From Labilithrix sp. (GTDB lineage Bacteria > Myxococcota_A > Polyangia > Polyangiales > Polyangiaceae): 64,000 nt of DNA. Positions within the stretch are counted from its first letter, which is position 1; each line of letters opens with the position of its first letter. The notes under the pieces were generated by a model. That model was not told where the DNA came from, made no database searches, and saw nothing but the letters and a program-made list of their open reading frames with translations. The translations under genes and the position numbers were made by a program. The stretch is taken from contig JAHBWE010000022.1 in assembly GCA_019637155.1 (NCBI GenBank), forward strand, positions 62,001-126,000, in the 5' to 3' direction. Shown here one piece after another: positions 16,275-25,354 of the stretch.

Positions 16275-18397
16275 TCGCGAGCCGCGTCCGCGCGTTGCTC
16301 GAAGACCAGGAGCCCGAGGTCCGCCGTCGCGCGACGCAGGAGATCCCGTCGCTCCCCGCGCCCGAGTCGTGCGATCTCCTCCTCCTCGCGCTCGCGGACG
16401 AAGACTGGCGCGTGCGAAAGGAAGCGACCGCCGTAGCGCCGCGGATCGAGCCGCGGACCGCGGTCGTGTTCGCGGTCGCGCGCGCGCTCGGTGAGCGCGA
16501 CAACGTCGGCCTCCGCAACGCCGCGGTCGAGGCGCTCGTGCAGATCGGACCCGACGCGGTGCCGGGCGCGGTCGACGCGTTGACCCGCCTCGACGCCGAC
16601 GGCCGCAAGCTCGCGGTCGAGGTGCTCGCCGGCGCGCCCACCCTCGCCGGGATGAAGACGACCGCGAAGGCGGCGAAGGACGAGGACCCCAACGTCGTCG
16701 TCGCGTGCGCGGAGGCGCTCGGCAAGGCCGACCTCGCCGGCGACGAGGCGCGCGCGCTCGCGATCCAGACGCTCGAGACCCTGCTCGCGCGCGACGACGT
16801 CGCGGTCCGCGTCGCCGCCCTCGCGTCGCTCGGCGCGCTCGAAGCGGCGGTGCCGTGGAGCCGGCTCGAGCCGCTCCTCGGCGAGCCGCTCCTCCGCCGC
16901 AGCGCGCTCGCGGCGGCGGCCGGCGACGTGACGCCGCGCGCGCTCTTGGCGCTCGCCGGCGCGGTCGCGGACCCGCACACCACCGTCGCGCGCGACGCGC
17001 TCGTCTCGCTCGGGCGCTCGCTCGAAGAGGCGTGGGACGACGAGGCCGTCCTCGACGTCGCGGTGAAGACGCTCCGCGCGTCGCGGTCGGCGCACGAGCG
17101 CCTGCGCGCCGCGGCGCGCGAGACGGGCGACGCGGAGGCGCGCGGCGCGGCGATCCTCGCGCTCGGCCTCGTGCGCGATCCGGACGACGTCGCCGTCATC
17201 GCCGACGCGCTCGCGGACGACGAGATCGCCGACCGCGCGGAGGCGGCGCTCCAGCTCTTCGGGCAAGACGCGGCGCTCCCGCTCATCGCCGCGGGCAAGA
17301 CCGCGGCGCCGTCGCTGCGCGGCGCGACGATCTCGATGCTGCCCGTCCTCGGATCGCAGGCGTCGGAGCCGCTCGCGGCGGTGCGAGAGGCGCTCGAAGA
17401 TCCGTCGGCCGAGGTCGTCGCCCCCGCGCTGAAGAGCATCGCGATCGTCGGCGTCGCGGCGGACCTCCTCGCCGTCGCGCGGCACGTGCGGAGCGCGGAC
17501 GCGCGCGTGGCCTCCGCCGCGCAAGGCGCGCTCCTCGCGATCGCGGGGCGCGAGCCCGACGCCGCGCGCGCGATGGTGCCGGAGGTGGACCCCCACGGCG
17601 ACGACGCGCTCGCGGGCGCGATCGTGCTCGAGGCGCTCGGTCGCGTGCGCCTCACGGTCGGGAGCGATCTCGACTTCCTCGAGAGCGCGCTGACGCATCG
17701 CGAGGCCGCGACGCGGCGCGCGGCGATCGACGCGCTCGCCGCGATCGGCGCCGCGGTCGACGCGCCGGCGTCGCGCACCACCGCGTCGGGATCGCCGCTC
17801 TCGTCCGCGTCGCAGCTCCCCGACGCGCGCGGCCCGAAGACGGTCGCGGAGCAGTGGCGCGACGACGCCGCGCGCGCGGTGACGGTGGCGCTCGCGGACG
17901 AGGAGGCCGTCGTCGCGCTCGCGGCGATCCGCGCGCTGGGGCGGCTCGGTCGCTCCGAGCAGCTCGCCTCGCTCGCGGCGACGACGAAAGACCCGACCCG
18001 CCTCGCGATGGTGCTGCGCGCGCTGCGCGACGCCGATCCGGAGCGCGCCCTCGCCGCGGCGCGCCCGCTCCTGCGCTCGCCGGAGCCGTCGATCGCGGCC
18101 GGCGCGATCGCGGCGCTCGAGGGGCGAGTGGAGGCCCTGCTCGGCGCGACCGATCACCCCGACCACGAGGTCGTGAAGCTCGCGCTCGGCGCGATCGCGA
18201 AGATCGGCGACGAGCGCGCGCTCGCCGCGCTCGCGACCGCGATCGACCACCCCTCCGAGTCGGTCCGCAAGCACGCGGCGGAGCTCCTCGGCCAGACCGG
18301 CGCCGACGGCGAGGCGGTCCTCCGCGTCCGCCTCGATCGCGAGCGCAGCGCCGAGGTCCGCCGCGCGATCATGGAGGCGCTCGCGGTGCGTTCATGA
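16271..18397 (+). CDS. Large HEAT-repeat protein inside the chemosensory operon
   Basis: 708 residues made almost wholly of 30-35-residue helical pairs of the HEAT/PBS-lyase type. Examples are EDQEPEVRRRATQEI, LADEDWRVRKEA, RDDVAVRVAALASLGAL, EEAVVALAAIRALGRLG and DHPSESVRKHAAELLGQ. No signal peptide or TM, so a cytosolic scaffold. ATG overlaps the cheW 2 stop and its stop overlaps cheR, so it is translated with the Che proteins. Such solenoids bind proteins; here it may link the array to an unknown target. From memory, a PBS-lyase/HEAT-like partner (Cpc7) occurs in the Myxococcus Che7 system. Confidence 0.85.
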   Translation: MIASRVRALLEDQEPEVRRRATQEIPSLPAPESCDLLLLALADEDWRVRKEATAVAPRIEPRTAVVFAVARALGERDNVGLRNAAVEALVQIGPDAVPGAVDALTRLDADGRKLAVEVLAGAPTLAGMKTTAKAAKDEDPNVVVACAEALGKADLAGDEARALAIQTLETLLARDDVAVRVAALASLGALEAAVPWSRLEPLLGEPLLRRSALAAAAGDVTPRALLALAGAVADPHTTVARDALVSLGRSLEEAWDDEAVLDVAVKTLRASRSAHERLRAAARETGDAEARGAAILALGLVRDPDDVAVIADALADDEIADRAEAALQLFGQDAALPLIAAGKTAAPSLRGATISMLPVLGSQASEPLAAVREALEDPSAEVVAPALKSIAIVGVAADLLAVARHVRSADARVASAAQGALLAIAGREPDAARAMVPEVDPHGDDALAGAIVLEALGRVRLTVGSDLDFLESALTHREAATRRAAIDALAAIGAAVDAPASRTTASGSPLSSASQLPDARGPKTVAEQWRDDAARAVTVALADEEAVVALAAIRALGRLGRSEQLASLAATTKDPTRLAMVLRALRDADPERALAAARPLLRSPEPSIAAGAIAALEGRVEALLGATDHPDHEVVKLALGAIAKIGDERALAALATAIDHPSESVRKHAAELLGQTGADGEAVLRVRLDRERSAEVRRAIMEALAVRS

Positions 18398-19284
18398 GAC
18401 CGCGTCGGTTCGGCGCGCGCACGGGCGAGACGCAGCTTCGGTCGGAGGAGTATCGGCTCCTGCGCGATCTGATCAGCGAGCGGCTCGGGCTGTTCTTCGG
18501 GCCGGAGCTGCGGTCGTCGCTCGAGCGGCGCCTGCGCGAGCGGCTCGGCGTGCGCGGCCTCGACTCGTTCGCGGACTACTACCAGCTCCTCGCGTACGGG
18601 GCGGCGGGGCACGAGGAGTGGGACGAGGCGGCGGAGCTGCTCACCACCCACGAGACCTACTTCTTCCGCGAGGACTACCAGCTCCGCGCGTTCCAGCAGG
18701 AGATCTTGCCGCTCCTCGCGAAGAAGGAGCGGAAGCGGATGCAGATCTGGAGCGCGGGCTGCTCGACCGGCGAGGAGGCCTACACGATCGCGATGCTGAT
18801 CCTCGACTCCGGCCTCTTCGAGCCGCTCGCGGACTGGGAGATCCGGGTCCACGGCTCCGACCTGTCGAAGCGCTGCATCGCCGCCGCGCGGCGCGGGATC
18901 TACGGCGGCGCGTCGTTCCGCGCGACGGCGGACGTGGCGCGCGGGCGCTGGTTCGTCCCGTCGCTCGTGGAAGAGGGGAAAAGTGGCGTTTCCGCGTCGG
19001 TGCGCTCGCTCTGCCACTTCGCGCAGATGAACCTCCTCGACGACGAGCGCACGAACCTGGTCGGCAAGTGCGACGTCATCTTCTGCCGGAACGTCGTGCT
19101 CTACTTCGACGCCGCGGCGCGCAAACGCGTCATCGACATGTTCTACGAGCGGCTCGTCCCCGGCGGCGTGCTCTTGCTTGGACACGCGGAGTCACTGTTG
19201 AATGTCTCGACCGCGTTCGAGCTGCTACATCTGAAAGAAGACCTCGTGTACCGAAAGCCTCTCGCCTCGACCGCCAAGCCATGA
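18394..19284 (+). CDS. cheR: CheR-type receptor methyltransferase
   Basis: 296 residues from the ATG at 18394. N-terminal all-alpha domain RLLRDLISERLGLFFGPE, then TTHETYFFRED, the CheR signature. The SAM-binding motif is IWSAGCSTGEEAYTIAM and GSDLSKRCI; FCRNVVLYFD is the active-site region. It methylates receptor Glu residues with SAM. No pentapeptide-tether or TPR domain. Overlaps neighbours by 4 bases on both sides. Confidence 0.93.
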   Translation: MRPRRFGARTGETQLRSEEYRLLRDLISERLGLFFGPELRSSLERRLRERLGVRGLDSFADYYQLLAYGAAGHEEWDEAAELLTTHETYFFREDYQLRAFQQEILPLLAKKERKRMQIWSAGCSTGEEAYTIAMLILDSGLFEPLADWEIRVHGSDLSKRCIAAARRGIYGGASFRATADVARGRWFVPSLVEEGKSGVSASVRSLCHFAQMNLLDDERTNLVGKCDVIFCRNVVLYFDAAARKRVIDMFYERLVPGGVLLLGHAESLLNVSTAFELLHLKEDLVYRKPLASTAKP

Positions 19285-20372
19285 CGGCCCCCATCCGCCT
19301 CATGGTCGTGGACGACTCGGCCTACAACCGTCGCACGATCCAGGAGGTCTTCCAGAACCACCCCGAGGTCGAGATCGTCGGCAAGGCCGCCGACGGCGAA
19401 GAGGCGCTCCGCATGGCGACCATGCTGCGGCCCGACGTCATCACGCTCGACCTCGAGATGCCGCGCATGGACGGCTTCACGTTCCTGCGCATCCTGATGG
19501 CGAAGCAGGCGACGCCCGTGATCGTGGTCTCGTCGTACGCGCAGAAGGAGAACGTCTTCAAGGCACTCGAGCTCGGGGCGCTCGACTTCGTCGCGAAGCC
19601 CACCGCCCAGATCGCGCCCGACGCGGCCGACCTCAAGCAGCAGATCCTCGAGAAGGTCCTCGTCGTGCGGCAGCTCCGCGCGTCCTTCGCCGCGGGCGCC
19701 GCCGGCGCGAGCCCGATCTCGCGGCGGCCGCCGAGCATGGGCTTCGAGCGCGCGCATTCGCCCGACTCGATCGCGGCCCTCCGCGCGGCCGCGCCGTACG
19801 TCGCGCCGAAGTCGGTCGTCGCGATCGCGTCGTCGACCGGCGGTCCCTCCGCGCTCCTCGAGATCTTCGGGAAGATCCCGCGCAACACCACCGCCGGCTT
19901 CGTCGTCGCGCAGCACATGCCCGACAAGTTCACGCGCACCTTCGCCGAGCGCCTCGATCGCAAGGGCACCGTGCGCACGAGCGAGGGTCAGGACGGCGAT
20001 CGCCTCGGCAAGAGCACCGGCTTCGTCTGCCCCGGCCGCCAGTGCATGGAAGTGCACCCGAACGGCGTCGAGCTGAAGATCACGATCGGCGCGCCGAAGC
20101 CGGAGGACAAGTACGTCCCGAGCGCGGACCGCCTCCTCAAGAGCGTCGCGGCCGCGGTCGGGCAGCGCGCGGTCGGCGTCATCTTGACGGGCATGGGCGA
20201 CGACGGGGTCGAGGGCGCGCGCGCGATCCGCGACGCGGGCGGCATCGTGGTCGCGGAGGCGCAGGAGACCGCGGTCGTCTACGGGATGCCGGGCGCGGCG
20301 GTGCGCGCGGGCCTCCCGCAGAAGGTCCTCCCGCTGCCGCAGATCGCCGAGTACCTGGCGTCGTTGACGTGA
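19281..20372 (+). CDS. cheB: CheB-type methylesterase response regulator
   Basis: 363 residues. Receiver domain with VVDDS, phospho-acceptor Asp57 (ITLDLEMPRMDG) and FVAKP. Linker about 130-180. Methylesterase domain has catalytic Ser in IASSTGGPSAL, His in VAQHMPDKF and Asp in GMGDDGVEGAR. It demethylates receptors when phosphorylated by CheA. Last gene of the operon, which therefore has an adaptation pair but no receptor and no CheC/CheX/CheZ phosphatase. Confidence 0.94.
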   Translation: MTAPIRLMVVDDSAYNRRTIQEVFQNHPEVEIVGKAADGEEALRMATMLRPDVITLDLEMPRMDGFTFLRILMAKQATPVIVVSSYAQKENVFKALELGALDFVAKPTAQIAPDAADLKQQILEKVLVVRQLRASFAAGAAGASPISRRPPSMGFERAHSPDSIAALRAAAPYVAPKSVVAIASSTGGPSALLEIFGKIPRNTTAGFVVAQHMPDKFTRTFAERLDRKGTVRTSEGQDGDRLGKSTGFVCPGRQCMEVHPNGVELKITIGAPKPEDKYVPSADRLLKSVAAAVGQRAVGVILTGMGDDGVEGARAIRDAGGIVVAEAQETAVVYGMPGAAVRAGLPQKVLPLPQIAEYLASLT

Positions 20373-20435
20373 GCCCGCGCGCGCCCTCTGCGCCCGCGGC
20401 AAGACGACGGTGTGGTGCTGGGGCGGCTGACGCGC

Positions 20436-20642
20436 TCAGCGGCCGCAGACCTCGGCGGCGTTGCACGCGCAGCCGCGGCCCTTGTGGCAGGTCTTCTTGC
20501 GGCTGATGCAGCTGTTGCCGCAGGCCTGCCCCGCGTCGCATATGGAGCAGCACTTCTCGGCCGGGATGCACGCGGGCTCCGCTTCACGCGGACCCGCGAC
20601 GGCGAGAACGAGGGCTCCGATCGCGAGCGCGGCTTTGATCAT
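20436..20642 (-). CDS. Small secreted Cys-rich protein
   Basis: 68 residues. Signal peptide MIKAALAIGALVLAVAGP. The mature part contains 10 Cys: CIPAEKCCSICDAGQACG, NSCISRKKTC and KGRGCAC. The pattern CxxGxACGxSCIxRxxTCH recurs in small exported proteins of myxobacteria and relatives (family recalled, not searched). Disulfide-bonded periplasmic or secreted peptide; function unknown. ATG at 20642, divergent from the oxidoreductase gene (43-bp gap). Longer reading in the same frame is shadow. Confidence 0.75.
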   Translation of the reverse strand: MIKAALAIGALVLAVAGPREAEPACIPAEKCCSICDAGQACGNSCISRKKTCHKGRGCACNAAEVCGR

Positions 20643-20685
20643 CTCGCCAGCGTAACCTTTTTCGTCCCTCGTTCGTGACAGGGTC

Positions 20686-21927
20686 ATGAGCAAAAAAATC
20701 ACGGTGGTGGGCGGCGGGCCGGCGGGGCTCGCGGCGGCGACGTATTGCGCGCGGGCCGGGCACCGCGTCACGGTGCTGGAGCGGGCGCAGGAGGTGGGCG
20801 GGCGCGCGGCGTCGCGGACGCACGCCGGGTTCTCCTTCAACCAAGGGCTCCGCGCGCTGTACCGCGGCGGACCGGCGGAGTCGGTGCTGCGCGAGCTCGA
20901 CGCGATGCCGGCCGGGACGCTCGCGCCGACGAACGACTCGTTCCTCTGGTCGAAGGGCGAGCTCACCGCGCTGCCGGTCGGGTTCGTCACCCTCGCGACG
21001 ACGGGCGCGCTGCCGGCGCGCTCGAAGCTCACCGCCGCGCGCGTCTTGCTCGCGCTCGATCGCGCGCCGCTCGAGTCCTTCCCCGACGCGCCGCTCCGCT
21101 CCTGCATCGAGTCCCTCACCGACGACGTCGCGGTGCGGAGGCTCTTGCACGTCGTCTTCAGCATCGCGACGTACACGAAGAACCACGAGCTCGTGTCGGC
21201 GCGCCGCGCGATAGCGCAGCTCCGGCGCGCGGCACGGCGAGGGGTCCTCTACCTCGACGGCGGGTGGGGTCCGATGTGCACGGCGCTCCGTGAACGCGCC
21301 CTCGCGGCGGGGGTCACGGTCCGCACCGGCGCGACGGCGGCCGCCGTCCTCGGCGATCACGTCCGCCTCGAGGCGGGCGAGGCGATCCCGCACGACGCGT
21401 GCATCCTCGCGATCCCGCCGCGCGCCGCCGCCGCGCTCGGGATCGGCGGCGTGCGCGAGACGGAGCCGATCCTCGCGAGCTGCCTCGACGTCGCGGTGTC
21501 GAAGCTGCCGGAGCCGCGGCGGCGCTTCGTGGTCGGGCTCGACGTGCCGTTCTTCTTCAACGTGCAGTCGCTCGTCGCGAAGATGGCGCCGCCCGGCGGC
21601 GCGCTCCTCGGCATCATCGAGTACCTCGGCCCGGGCGAGCGCGGCGAGCGCGCGACGCTCGAGGCCATCCTCGACTCGCTGCAGTACGGCTGGCGCGATC
21701 ACGTCGTGCACGCGCAGTTCCTGCCGCGAATGACGGTCGCGGCGGACCATCCGCGCGGCGGGGCGTCGGTGCGGACCGCGCTCGCGAACGTCTTCGGCGC
21801 CGGCGACGGATGGGGCGACGAGATGCTCTTCGACGGCGCGCTCGAAAGCGCGCGCGAGGCCGCTATGCTGGCGGCGACGGTGCGGAGCGCGACGAATGCT
21901 GGACGAGTCGAAGCTCGCGTCGCTTAG
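20686..21927 (+). CDS. FAD-dependent amine-oxidase/phytoene-desaturase-like oxidoreductase
   Basis: 413 residues. Dinucleotide-binding ITVVGGGPAGLAAATYCA with VLERAQEVGGRAAS is the GG motif of the phytoene desaturase/protoporphyrinogen oxidase superfamily. Mid-region LYLDGGWGPMCTALRERA and the closing FAD element GAGDGWGDEMLFDGALESA fit the fold. Substrate unknown. It overlaps the sigma-factor start by 32 bases, so expression is coupled. In the ECF41 group, sigma genes usually neighbour oxidoreductases or carboxymuconolactone decarboxylases, so this may be the regulated target. Confidence 0.82.
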   Translation: MSKKITVVGGGPAGLAAATYCARAGHRVTVLERAQEVGGRAASRTHAGFSFNQGLRALYRGGPAESVLRELDAMPAGTLAPTNDSFLWSKGELTALPVGFVTLATTGALPARSKLTAARVLLALDRAPLESFPDAPLRSCIESLTDDVAVRRLLHVVFSIATYTKNHELVSARRAIAQLRRAARRGVLYLDGGWGPMCTALRERALAAGVTVRTGATAAAVLGDHVRLEAGEAIPHDACILAIPPRAAAALGIGGVRETEPILASCLDVAVSKLPEPRRRFVVGLDVPFFFNVQSLVAKMAPPGGALLGIIEYLGPGERGERATLEAILDSLQYGWRDHVVHAQFLPRMTVAADHPRGGASVRTALANVFGAGDGWGDEMLFDGALESAREAAMLAATVRSATNAGRVEARVA

Positions 21928-22813
21928 GTCGCACGTCCGCGGCGTGTGCTACCGGATGACCGGCAGCGTCGCCGACGCCGACGACCTCGCGCAGGAGACG
22001 CTCCTCCGCCTCGTCGAGAAGCCGCCGCCGCGCGAGGACGACCTGCGTCCGTGGGTCACGCGGGTGGCGGTGAACCTCGCGCGCGACGCCTACCGCCGCC
22101 GCCGCCACGCCGCGTACACGGGATCGTGGCTGCCCGAGCCGTGCCCGGACGAGGACGACGCGATCTCGTTCGCGTTCGAGCCCGCGAGCACGCACGCGCG
22201 CTACGACCTGATGGAGAGCGCGTCGATCGCGTTCCTCGTCGCGCTCGAGGCGCTGTCGGCGCGGCAGCGCGCGGTGCTCATCCTCCGCGACGTGCTCGAC
22301 TACTCGGTCGAGGAGACCGCGCAGGCGCTCGGCACCAGCGCCGGCGCGGTGAAGGTGACGCATCACCGCGCGCGGCACGCGATGCGCGACTACGACGCGG
22401 CGCACGCGCGCGAGAACGCGCCGAGCGCCGCGCCGCGCGTCCGCGAGGTGATGGGCCGCTTCTTCACCGCCGTCGCGGCCGGCGACACGGCCGCGCTCGA
22501 GACGATGCTCGCCGCCGACGTGACGCTCGCGACCGACGCCGCCGGCGAGTTCACTGCCAACCTGAGAGAGCTCAGCGGCGCCGATCGCGTCGTCCGCTTC
22601 CTCTTCGGCGTGCTGCGCTTCCACCCCGCGATGAAGAGCTCGACCTTGATGCTGAACGGTCGCCCTGCGATCGTGTGGTCCTCGGCCGAGAGCAAGGGGC
22701 GCGTGCCTCCGCGCGGCACGTTCCACTTCGACGTCGGCGACGACGGCCGCATCCGCGCGATCCACGGCGTGGTCGCGACGGCGAAGCTCGCGGCGGTCCC
22801 ATTGTCGCCATAG
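21896..22813 (+). CDS. ECF41-type sigma factor with SnoaL-like C-terminal domain
   Basis: 305 residues. Region 2: VRGVCYRMTGSVADADDLAQETLLR. Linker motif TGSWLPEP is the WLPEP signature of the SigJ/ECF41 group. Region 4: LSARQRAVLILRDVLDYSVEETAQAL. C-terminal 110 residues (MGRFFTAVAAGDTAALETML, NGRPAIV) form a SnoaL/NTF2-like domain that in this group replaces the anti-sigma factor and modulates activity. The ATG lies inside the oxidoreductase gene. Cytosolic; no anti-sigma gene adjacent, as expected. Confidence 0.88.
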   Translation: MLDESKLASLRSHVRGVCYRMTGSVADADDLAQETLLRLVEKPPPREDDLRPWVTRVAVNLARDAYRRRRHAAYTGSWLPEPCPDEDDAISFAFEPASTHARYDLMESASIAFLVALEALSARQRAVLILRDVLDYSVEETAQALGTSAGAVKVTHHRARHAMRDYDAAHARENAPSAAPRVREVMGRFFTAVAAGDTAALETMLAADVTLATDAAGEFTANLRELSGADRVVRFLFGVLRFHPAMKSSTLMLNGRPAIVWSSAESKGRVPPRGTFHFDVGDDGRIRAIHGVVATAKLAAVPLSP

Positions 22814-22836
22814 GGAGTGTGCTAGGCTCCATTCGT

Positions 22837-24216
22837 ATGACGGAACGCGTGGACGCCGAGCTGAACGAGCTCCTCGAGCTGGGAGATCGCATCGTCGGCA
22901 TGGCGAAGAAGGGCGGGGCGACGGTCGCCGAGTGCCTCTTGCGCTCGGGGGCGGAGCTCTCCGCGCGCGTGCGTCTCGGCAAGCCGGAGCTGGTGGAGGA
23001 GGCGGCGCATCGCTCCGCCGGCCTCCGCGTGATGAAGGGCAAGCAGGTCGCGACGACGTCGACGAGCGACCTCACCGAAGGCGGCATCCAGCGCTTCGTC
23101 AGCGACGCGCTCGAGCTCGTGGAGCTCGCGCAGGAGGACCCGTTCGCGGGCCCGGCCGACGAGCCGCCGATGGACCCGAAGGACGCGGTCGAGCTCGACC
23201 TCTTCGATCCGAAGGGCGGCGGCGTCGACGCCGCGCAGGCGATCGCGACCGCGAAGATCGGCGAGGCCGCCGCGCAGGCGTACGACAAGCGGATCTCGAA
23301 CAGCGAGGGCGCCACCTTCAGCCGCACCGCCGGCGGCGCCGCGGTCGTGCTCTCGAGCGGCTTCCGCGCGGCGTACAAGGGCTCGTACCAGTCGCTCAGC
23401 GTCGTGCCGGTCGCGGAGGACGAGGGCGGCAAGAAGCGCCGCGGCTACCACTGGACCGCGAAGCGCTTCCTCGACGAGCTCGACGATCCGAAGTCGGTCG
23501 GCGAGGAGGCGGCCCGGCGCACGCTGCGCAAGCTCGGCGCGAAGTCGGTCGCGACCTGCGAGGTCCCGGTCGTGTTCGACCCCGACACCGCGCGCTCGAT
23601 CCTCGGCATGCTCGCGGGCTGCATCATGGGCAGCTCGATCTGGCGGAAGTCGAGCTACCTCCTCGGCCGCGAGGGCACCCAGGTCGCGAGCGACCTCGTC
23701 ACGATCGTCGACGATCCGCTCATCAAGCGCGCGCCGGGCTCGCGCCCCTACGACGGCGAGGGCCTCGCGAGCCGCAAGAACGTCGTCGTCGAAAAAGGTG
23801 TATTGCGCACCTATCTCTGCGACAGCTACTCCGCGCGCAAGCTCGGGCGGAAGAGCACCGGCAACGCGGCGCGCGGCGGCTCCGCGGGGGTGTCGTGCAG
23901 CACCACGAACTTCATCCTCCAGCCCGGCACCGACTCCAACGAGGCGATCGTGAAGGGCACGAAGAGCGGGCTCTACGTCACCGAGATGATGGGCTTCGGC
24001 TTCAACGCGGTGACGGGCGACTTCTCGCGCGGCGCGGCCGGCTTCTGGATCGAGAACGGCGAGCTCGCGTACCCCGTGAGCGAGGTCACGATCTCGCTCA
24101 ACATCGACGAGCTCTACAAGCGCATCGACGCGCTCGGCTCCGACCTCGACCTCCGCACCGCCACCGCCGCGCCGACGATCCGCGTCGGCAAGATGACCGT
24201 CGCCGGCGCCGGCTAG
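22837..24216 (+). CDS. pmbA: TldD/PmbA-family metalloprotease subunit (PmbA/TldE-like)
   Basis: 459 residues. Family hallmarks: AGLRVMKGKQVATTSTSDL near the N-terminus, VVFDPDTARSILG, KNVVVEKGVLRTYLCDSYSARKLG, and C-terminal GFNAVTGDFSRGAAGFWIENGEL with SEVTISLNID. In the TldD/TldE heterodimer, TldE lacks the zinc-binding HxxxH, and none is visible here, so the catalytic TldD partner must lie elsewhere. Cytosolic processing of small peptides is the known role. 23 bp after the sigma gene, 4-bp convergent overlap with the lipoprotein gene. Confidence 0.87.
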   Translation: MTERVDAELNELLELGDRIVGMAKKGGATVAECLLRSGAELSARVRLGKPELVEEAAHRSAGLRVMKGKQVATTSTSDLTEGGIQRFVSDALELVELAQEDPFAGPADEPPMDPKDAVELDLFDPKGGGVDAAQAIATAKIGEAAAQAYDKRISNSEGATFSRTAGGAAVVLSSGFRAAYKGSYQSLSVVPVAEDEGGKKRRGYHWTAKRFLDELDDPKSVGEEAARRTLRKLGAKSVATCEVPVVFDPDTARSILGMLAGCIMGSSIWRKSSYLLGREGTQVASDLVTIVDDPLIKRAPGSRPYDGEGLASRKNVVVEKGVLRTYLCDSYSARKLGRKSTGNAARGGSAGVSCSTTNFILQPGTDSNEAIVKGTKSGLYVTEMMGFGFNAVTGDFSRGAAGFWIENGELAYPVSEVTISLNIDELYKRIDALGSDLDLRTATAAPTIRVGKMTVAGAG

Positions 24217-25304
24217 CGAACCCAGGTGCAGGTCGTGCGTTCGCCTTCGGTCGTGGTGTCGGCGCACCAGAGGACGGAGAAGCGGGCGCCGTCCGTTCCG
24301 GGGAGCACGAAGGCGGTGTGGAGCGAGCCGCCGGTGAGATCGAGGTCGTAGGGTCTGCTGAGCCACGGCTCGAAGCCGGCGTCGGCGCCGCCGTCGGTCG
24401 TCGCGGGGCCGATCGCGAGCGTCGTCGGCGGCGGGATCGGCGGCGCGGTCACGTAGCCGAGCCCGTCGACGGAGACGGCCTCCGAGAGCGTGGCCGCGCG
24501 GCGCGGCTCGACGCGGTCGGCGAGCACGGTCGTCTTCGATGCGTTCGCGCGCACCGCGAGGAACCCGGCCGGCGCCTCGGTGCTGGTCCCGAGCGCGCCG
24601 TGGATGACGCGCACCCGGATCTTGTCGCTCTCGGTCGTGCGATCGTCGGTGAAGCCCGCGACCTCGAGCGCCGCGCCGCCGTCCCCCGGGCGCGAGAACA
24701 GCGCGACGGTGGAGAGCTTCCCCGGATCGAGCGTGATGCCGCCGCGCGCGATCGGGTTCGCGCACGAGGTGGAGCCGGCGGGGAGGATCGCGAGCGTGAT
24801 CGGTCCCGCGGCCTGGAGCACGAGGTACTTGGTGACGGTGCCGTACGACACCGCGGGGACCACGCCGGCGCCCGCCTCCGCGTCGGCATCTGCGTCTGCG
24901 TCTGCGTCTGCATCTGCTTCTGCATCGGCGTCGGTGGGGGGGGCCGCGGCGGCATCGGCGGTGGGCTCGGCGTCGGGATCGGCCTCGGCGTCGGAGGCGT
25001 CGGCGGCGGCGGGCGGGGGGAGCCCGGGGCCGCCGAGGACGGGGCCGACGAAGGTGCCGGAGCTCGCGACCTGGTAGCAGAAGTCGATCGGGCCCGTCTC
25101 CGCCGCGAGGTGGGCGAAGCGCATCGTCGACGGCGTCGACGTGCTGCCGTCGTTGCTCGTCTGCGCGCCCGCGCGGATCGGCGGGAGCGGTCCCGCGTCG
25201 GGCTCGATCTCGATTTCGGTGCCTGGTGCGTCGTCGCTGCACGCAACGACGACGAGCGCACCCATCAAGAAGGCGGCGAATCCGAGCCGTACTGCCGAAC
25301 GCAA
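24213..25304 (-). CDS. Lipoprotein with DUF4397-like repeats and an (Ala-Asp)n spacer
   Basis: 363 residues from a TTG preceded by AGGA (9 bp). Signal MRSAVRLGFAAFLMGALVV then lipobox VVAC. MRFAHLAAETGPIDFCYQ and VRVIHGALG resemble the repeated strands of DUF4397 surface domains (xVxHxxPxxxxVDV). An Ala/Asp spacer near residues 105-145 is encoded by tandem hexamers (24888-24930). Four later Cys may be paired. It probably displays on the outer membrane surface. Function unknown. Confidence 0.72.
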   Translation of the reverse strand: MRSAVRLGFAAFLMGALVVVACSDDAPGTEIEIEPDAGPLPPIRAGAQTSNDGSTSTPSTMRFAHLAAETGPIDFCYQVASSGTFVGPVLGGPGLPPPAAADASDAEADPDAEPTADAAAAPPTDADAEADADADADADADAEAGAGVVPAVSYGTVTKYLVLQAAGPITLAILPAGSTSCANPIARGGITLDPGKLSTVALFSRPGDGGAALEVAGFTDDRTTESDKIRVRVIHGALGTSTEAPAGFLAVRANASKTTVLADRVEPRRAATLSEAVSVDGLGYVTAPPIPPPTTLAIGPATTDGGADAGFEPWLSRPYDLDLTGGSLHTAFVLPGTDGARFSVLWCADTTTEGERTTCTWVR

Positions 25305-25354
25305 GGGAAGTCCTGCCAGTCTAGCACCGGGGCAACGATGCTATAGATGCGCGC

